64,000 bases of DNA from Tipula vernalis. Lineage: Eukaryota; Arthropoda; Insecta; Diptera; Tipulidae. Every line of letters begins with the position of its first letter. The stretch's first letter is position 1. The DNA is taken from the NCBI GenBank assembly GCA_958295665.1, contig OY282558.1:64778789-64842788 (forward strand), in the 5' to 3' direction. The position numbers and the translations under genes are program-made. Below the pieces are notes generated by a model, which saw only the letters and a list, made by a program, of their open reading frames with translations, ran no database searches and had not been told where the DNA came from. This document shows positions 59,437 through 64,000 of this stretch, in pieces.

Positions 59437-60972
59437 TACAGTCCCTTACTAAATGATAGCCGCACCCCTAATTTAAGATTTATTTCATTTCAAATAAATT
59501 CGTTGAAACTTCTTCCTATGCAGAAATAATACTCTTCACTTTAGAAATGCGCACATAAATAGAAATCATTATTTTCTGGGGCGTCATGGAAAATTTATGG
59601 TGAACCCTCATTTAGTATGGTAATAAAGGATAGCCGCGGGTATACTTCCAAATTCTTTTGAACACTGTATCATTATCTATTCGAGCTTGTTGGCGTGCAA
59701 TTATCTTCTTGTGTCTTAAAATATTATTGTGTTAAATAATATTCTGATTTCTGTTGTTGTTTTAAATATGGGTAGAAAAAGTAGTTTGAACGAGTTTGAA
59801 AAACGACAAATTAACGCTTTTAAGAAAAATAATATGAGTAGTATTAATCAGAGTGAGAAGGTAGTGCGAAATTGATTAAAAAATCCGCAATTATACGTTT
59901 CGCGTAAAAGTACAGGCCGGCCGGCGTCACTTACTGATAGAGAAAAACGGTAAATTTTACGAAGCGCCTCTAATTTTATTGGCACCGCGCGACAAATTGC
60001 ATTAAAAGCTGGTGTTAATACAAAGATTTGTAATGTGCGGAAAGTGTTAAGAGAGTCAGGTAACATACAAATCAAAAAACTACAGACAAAACCACAACTG
60101 TTACAAAATCATAAAGACGCCAGATTACGTTTCGCGAAGGAGCATATGTCGTGGAAGAAAAAGTGGCAGCGCGTTATATTTAGTGACGAAAAAAAATTTA
60201 ATATGGATGGCCCTGATGGTTGGGAATACTATTTTCACGATCTTCAAAAAGAACCACTTGTGCTATCGAAGCGTCAACAAGGTGGGAGATCACTGATGGT
60301 TTGGGGTGCAATTGGCTATAGAGGAAGAACGGAGCTGAAGTTTATTTCCGATCGTATTAACAGCAACCGGTATAAAGTCATGCTAACCGACATAATGCAG
60401 TAATGCAGCCGTACACACCGCCGGAATAGTAAATGACTGGTTTACGGAGGCTCAGATACCAGTTTTGAAATGGCCAGCAAGGTCACCCAACCTTAATATC
60501 ATCGAAAACATGTGGGGTGAACTTAGCAGAGTTGTGTATGCTGAAGGAAGGCAGTACAGCAGTGTTCATGAACTAAAAGCATCAGTACAACGTGAATGGG
60601 CTAATATTTCAAATGAATATGTACAAAACTTGTACAAAAGTATGCCAAATCGAATTTTTGAAATAATAAAAAACAATGGTGGAAACACAACATATTAATT
60701 GGAATAAAAAATCATTTTTATAACTGTGCATTTTATATTTATTTTCTATTATAAACAATAAAATATTGTGTGCGGCTATCTTTTATTACCATACTAAATG
60801 AGGGTTCTCCATAAATTTTCCATGACGCCCCAGAAAATAATGATTTCTATTTATGTGCGCATTGGTAAAGTTAAGAGTATTATTTTTCCATAGGAAGAAG
60901 TTTCAATGAATTTAGTTGAAATGAAATAAATCTTAAATTAGGGGTGCGGCTATCATTTATTACGGGACTGTA
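59437..60972 (+). mobile_element. Tc3-like transposon with long terminal inverted repeats
   Basis: A 1532-bp element, 59439-60970, ends CAGTCCC, flanked by TA on both sides. The terminal inverted repeats are about 199 bp each (59439-59637 and 60772-60970) and highly similar. Within each repeat a GATAGCCGC-containing motif occurs twice: at the outer end (AATGATAGCCGC) and at the inner end (TAATAAAGGATAGCCGC or its variant). This is the IR/DR arrangement of transposase-binding sites. The transposase gene inside is broken. Confidence 0.95.
59768..60698 (+). pseudogene. Tc3-like transposase, broken
   Basis: Starts at ATG 59768 with MGRKSSLNEFEKRQINAFKK (first helix-turn-helix), then STGRPASLTDREKR, the GRP linker between DNA-binding domains. 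Stops occur at about 59872 and 59950. The second DNA-binding part lies near 59960-60050 (NFIGTARQIALKAGV). The catalytic domain 60035-60403 has WQRVIFSDEKKF (first D) and LMVWGAIGYRG. A deletion at about 60400 removes the block with the second D (only NAAVHTAG remains, in another frame). 60465-60698 has KWPARSPNLNIIENMWGEL with the final E. The copy cannot encode active transposase. Confidence 0.9.
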
Positions 60973-62204
60973 CTATATGTCTCCTGAAACTAAAATTTCG
61001 ATCTATTTGGCTTCTCACGGTGTTGCAACTGTAGAGTTGTTATTTCAGGTAAATGATGTTACTCGACTTGATACGAGTTGATACTCCGTCAGATACTCCG
61101 AAAGAACGGAGAATTAATACATGACGAATTCGCGGGATTTAAGTCATGCATTTACAAAATAATATCGTTTTCGGTTGTTTTGTTGACTCTTGTATTCAAA
61201 ATTGACCACCGTTTAACTAACTGACTCAAATCTAAGAAGACGGTTTTGACAACCCTATTCGAATGCCTGATAGAAGTGTTCGCTGTAAAACCAATTTAAC
61301 ACCTCAGTAAAAATTTGTAAGAATTGGAAACCATATTAGTAGTCGTCCAAGATAGCTAAGATAGTTGTGTAAACACAAAGTTTTATATTGTGTATTCAAC
61401 AAAGCTATTCCGTGGCATCCCAGTATGATCGGTGCCCTTTTGACGTAGAACTATGTCTTTATATTTGATTTGTATGAGGTGTCAATCGTTCAGAAACGAT
61501 ATCCACAAAAAATGTTCTAAGCAAATCGCTTACAACTTTTGAACAAATAAAAGTACCGAAACGCAAAATATACCAACGGGATCGTCAAGGCCGGCTAGGC
61601 GGATCTTACAACAAACACCTCGAAAACAGTTTTTCAGCTAATTGTTAAGTGTATAACTAACTCCGTGTGATCTCACGGACGTTAAAGGTGTCGATCGAAA
61701 GAGTCGAACGCGATCTAATGGATAAAAATGAATGGATAGGGGTAAATTGGACCACCAACCCAAAAAATAGATGATTTTTTTTCGGTTTTAAGTTGCTTCG
61801 AAAATCAAACGTTCAGATAACTCCAAAATAGAGACAAACTCAACATAACAGGTCAAAAGAGTAACCAGAGACGAAACAAATAAGCTTAAGAGCAATGCTA
61901 AGGGCTAAAAAACGTGGTAGAGAGTGATCTGGGGTAAATTAGACTATAATTTTCAAAAGGTAGATTCACAAATTTGTCAACTTTCAAAAAACCTCGAAAC
62001 TCAAACATTGGGAAGTTACAATAAATAGCCGAGGCAAACCATAGACAGCAAAATAGAGAACCCAAGAGGGTGCAAAACGGTATTAAATTAAAATCATTTA
62101 TAACTTTTGAACTTGATTTGCTAACGAAACGGAAAGCCATCTTATATAGATAAAGGTTTCCCTAATCGGAAACATTAAAACGAAACTGGATATGGATATT
62201 TGAA
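60973..62204. other. no recognised gene
   Basis: A/T-rich DNA with short self-complementary spots (ACTCGACTTGATACGAGT near 61060). No domain is recognised in any frame. Confidence 0.5.
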
Positions 62205-62398
62205 ATAGGGTCGAAAGGCCGAATGTCGGAAGTCCAAATGTCGATCGGCTGAATGTCGAAAGCCGATTATGTCGAAAGGCCGAATCAAAGTAAAGGGAAT
62301 TAAGTGAAGGAAAATTTTCTTAAGTAAAGGATGATTCTATTAAGTGAGGGAGAATTCTGTTAAGTAAAGAAAAATTTGATTTAGTTAAGTTAAGGAAA
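62205..62398. repeat. two adjoining degenerate tandem repeats
   Basis: 62205-62290 consists of variants of GTCGAAAGGCCGAAT (about 15 bp, five or so copies); 62293-62398 of variants of TTAAGTGAAGGAAAATTT (about 26 bp, four copies, some as TTAAGTAAAGG). The second supplies the target site of the 50-bp insertion that follows. Confidence 0.75.
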
Positions 62399-62448
62399 TC
62401 ACAATGGACCGTCACCGGTCTTAGTGTGCGTAAGCAGCCACTCCAACC
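62399..62448 (+). mobile_element. 50-bp dead-on-arrival insertion of the R1/LOA-type 3' end
   Basis: The sequence matches the last part of the element at 38421-41916 (from TCACAATGGACCGTCACCGG to CCACTCCAACC) with one difference. It is bounded by the 13-bp duplication TAAGTTAAGGAAA (62386-62398; 62449-62461). It is an extreme 5' truncation by target-primed reverse transcription. Confidence 0.9.
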
Positions 62449-62461
62449 TAAGTTAAGGAAA

Positions 62462-63392
62462 ATTATACTAACTGATCGCTACTTTTGCTTGAAAAAAAAT
62501 ACAGAAATGTAAAAAAATATTTTCCTTAAAATAAATTTAAAAAATCAATTTTATAGGCAATTTTAGACCTTTGTCATCACTTGAAACTTTTATGGTACAT
62601 CATCAGTAGAAGCGAAACGAGAGATACAATTCCATTGATCTGTGTCTGCAAGGTTGACGAAGCTTTAACGAAGCATTAAATCCGCAAATCTCTCCAATAC
62701 ATTCGTCGATACCATACTAACGCAACGAATTAAACCAACCACAACAAAACTTGAAACCACTGTGGTCGAACTCTTTAAAACGCTTAGTTTTAACTTGGGC
62801 CGCACTTTGATAATTTTGTTTCCAGATTTCGGTTTTCAGGATTTTTTGTTTCTGAATTTATTTTCTACATAAAGTAACCTTATTTGTGATAGTGGGAACT
62901 GCTTCGTCAACCTTTCAGACACAGATTAAAGTAATTGTATAGCTTCTACTGATAGTTCTATCAAAAATGTCTCAAGTTGCGTTGCGGTTTGGCTTAATTC
63001 GTTGTGTTAGTGTGGTATCGATGAAAGTATGTCTCTGCTAGTTACGTGGCAGAGAGAGTTCAAGAGACTATAAAAATGTGTTTCATTAGAATTGCTTGTA
63101 TCTTTTGAACAAGTAAACACTGCTAAACGTGACGTATACCTCCTTGTGTATACAAACGAGTCCATTTCCGATTTCACCTCGAAAAAGAGTTTTGGCAGCC
63201 ATTTTATATGCATTACTACGTTAGCTCTCATAGCCAATAAGGACTTTTCAGGTATTGGTCGAATGACTGCGAATAGAGATAGAAAATTGTGATCTTTTCA
63301 ATTCAAATTTACTTAATCTGGATTTTGTAATTTGCGGCGTAATTGCCATTTATTTCGGTGTTCTTTAAAATGATAGCCACCTTAAAAACACA
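62462..63392. other. non-coding, with a permuted inverted repeat pair
   Basis: No gene. Two blocks at 62605-62665 and 62705-62755 recur in reverse orientation at 62900-62955 and 62975-63045 (for example GGTTGACGAAGC and CGATACCATACTAACGCAACG with their complements), but in an order consistent with a circular permutation. Confidence 0.6.
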
Positions 63393-63621
63393 TTAATTCG
63401 AAGGAATTCTGTTTGGTGGCCTTCCTGGATATAGAGGGTGCCTTCAATAATGTGAAAGCGGAGGCAATCAAGCAGGGATTGTCATTTTTGGAGGTGAACG
63501 TTCCTCTGAGAAGGTTAATCAACTATGAAAAGCTTTCCCTGCTGGAAAGCAGGATTGTTAGCTCGAAGTTGGGGGACTCCACCATCAAGAGGCGAGTAAC
63601 TAGGGGAACTCCGCAGGGGTT
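63393..63621 (+). pseudogene. R1/LOA-type reverse transcriptase fragment
   Basis: Close copy of 39906-40117 (VAFLDIEGAFNNVKAEAIKQ, then IVSSKLGDSTIKRRVTRGTP). It covers RT motif A to motif B and ends at CGCAGGGG, exactly before the G run seen in the longer copy. It keeps four codons (around EKLSLLE) that the longer copy lacks. Directly joined to the palindrome-arm repeat at 63640. Confidence 0.92.
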
Positions 63622-63635
63622 AGATAGAGGTCAGA

Positions 63636-63863
63636 TAGAGCTGTGTGAATATCATGAAGAAGAAAAATTGTAAGAGATTTCATCTGTATTAGTATGATTC
63701 GCTAGTACTTGAACGCACAGTACATTCTGTATATATCGAATGTAAATTGTGGTATAATCAGTCCAGTCGCCGCGGCCTGATGAGAAGATTGATTTTTTCA
63801 TAATCATAAGCTCATTAGTTCGAAACTGGATTGAATTTTCTTACAATCTTTGGAACATATAAA
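63636..63863 (+). repeat. solo arm of the palindromic repeat
   Basis: Matches the right arm of 21976-22468 from AGAGCTGTGTGAATAT to the CTTACAA end with few differences, including box-A-like and box-B-like (GTTCGAAAC) sites. It extends beyond that arm by about 16 bases (GGAACATAT), which match the outer flank of the left arm at 21961. To 64000 nothing else is recognised. Confidence 0.9.
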
Positions 63864-64000
63864 ATTGTCAATTTTCACTTTTTCATTTATAAATTGAACA
63901 AACTTAAATACGATGTGATATCTGTTTGGAACAATTGGAGGTTTTCAAATTTCGAGGGTTTGAATAAGGTTTCCTCCTTCCCAGTTATTTTTTTTTCGAG

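Noticed and set aside
1..64000. CRISPR arrays, rRNA genes, bacterial operons, riboswitches
   Set aside because: No spaced short repeats, no rRNA core sequences and no prokaryotic gene organisation; tandem repeats here have no unique spacers.

Overview
The window looks like AT-rich, repeat-dense nuclear DNA of an insect, most likely a fly (Diptera). The signs are the transposon families present (Ty3/gypsy of several lineages, Ty1/copia, Jockey-type and R1/LOA-type non-LTR elements, Tc3-, Tigger- and mariner-type DNA transposons, an errantivirus remnant), a short 76-nt GT-AG intron and the absence of bacterial gene organisation. I cannot name the species. Only one convincing host protein gene is seen: a two-exon 2-phosphoxylose phosphatase 1 (PXYLP1) gene on the minus strand at 49478-51338. 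Almost everything else that can be recognised is mobile-element DNA, mostly decayed and often nested.

Layout. 1-3695: AT-rich DNA with two mariner transposase relics. 3696-12700: a minus-strand Ty3/gypsy element (156/192-bp LTRs, target duplication CTTAC) carrying inside its integrase gene a younger, nearly intact minus-strand Ty3/gypsy element (187-bp LTRs, duplication CTTTA, 4267-8768). 12701-13604: intergenic DNA with a short hairpin. 13605-21827: a probable CACTA-like DNA transposon with CACTGA ends, A/T-rich subterminal repeats, a gene for an 820-residue-frame C2H2/HDVFEG protein broken by one stop, a second gene with a conserved WKP/VWTFIQ-type domain, a 195-bp tandem array between them, and an RTE-type reverse transcriptase scrap. 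21976-22468: a perfect-looking long palindrome whose arm recurs alone at the far right of the window. 24432-28002: a 3'-truncated CsRn1-type gypsy element with a tRNA-Trp primer site. 28279-31621: a Mag-type gypsy remnant. 31622-36345: no gene, but a tRNA-Lys-like relic and a small inverted-repeat family.

36346-43070: a minus-strand Jockey-superfamily non-LTR element cut in two by a plus-strand R1/LOA-type element (38421-41916, 10-bp target duplication). 43470-43948: a 479-bp MITE. 45077-46364: an internally deleted Tigger/pogo element. 46555-48118: a decayed errantivirus-type gag-pol relic. 49341-51338: PXYLP1. 51956-54911: a copia relic with an internally deleted mariner in it. 59437-60972: a Tc3-like element with unusual 199-bp terminal inverted repeats. 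62200-63860: short tandem repeats, a 50-bp dead-on-arrival insertion of the R1/LOA-type family, a circularly permuted repeat pair, an RT scrap of the same family, and the solo palindrome arm.

The elements do not form a pathway together. Their value is as a record of successive insertions: in several places the interrupted reading frame can be followed across the insertion, which orders the events. The strongest candidate for something poorly described is the CACTA-like element at 13605-21827.
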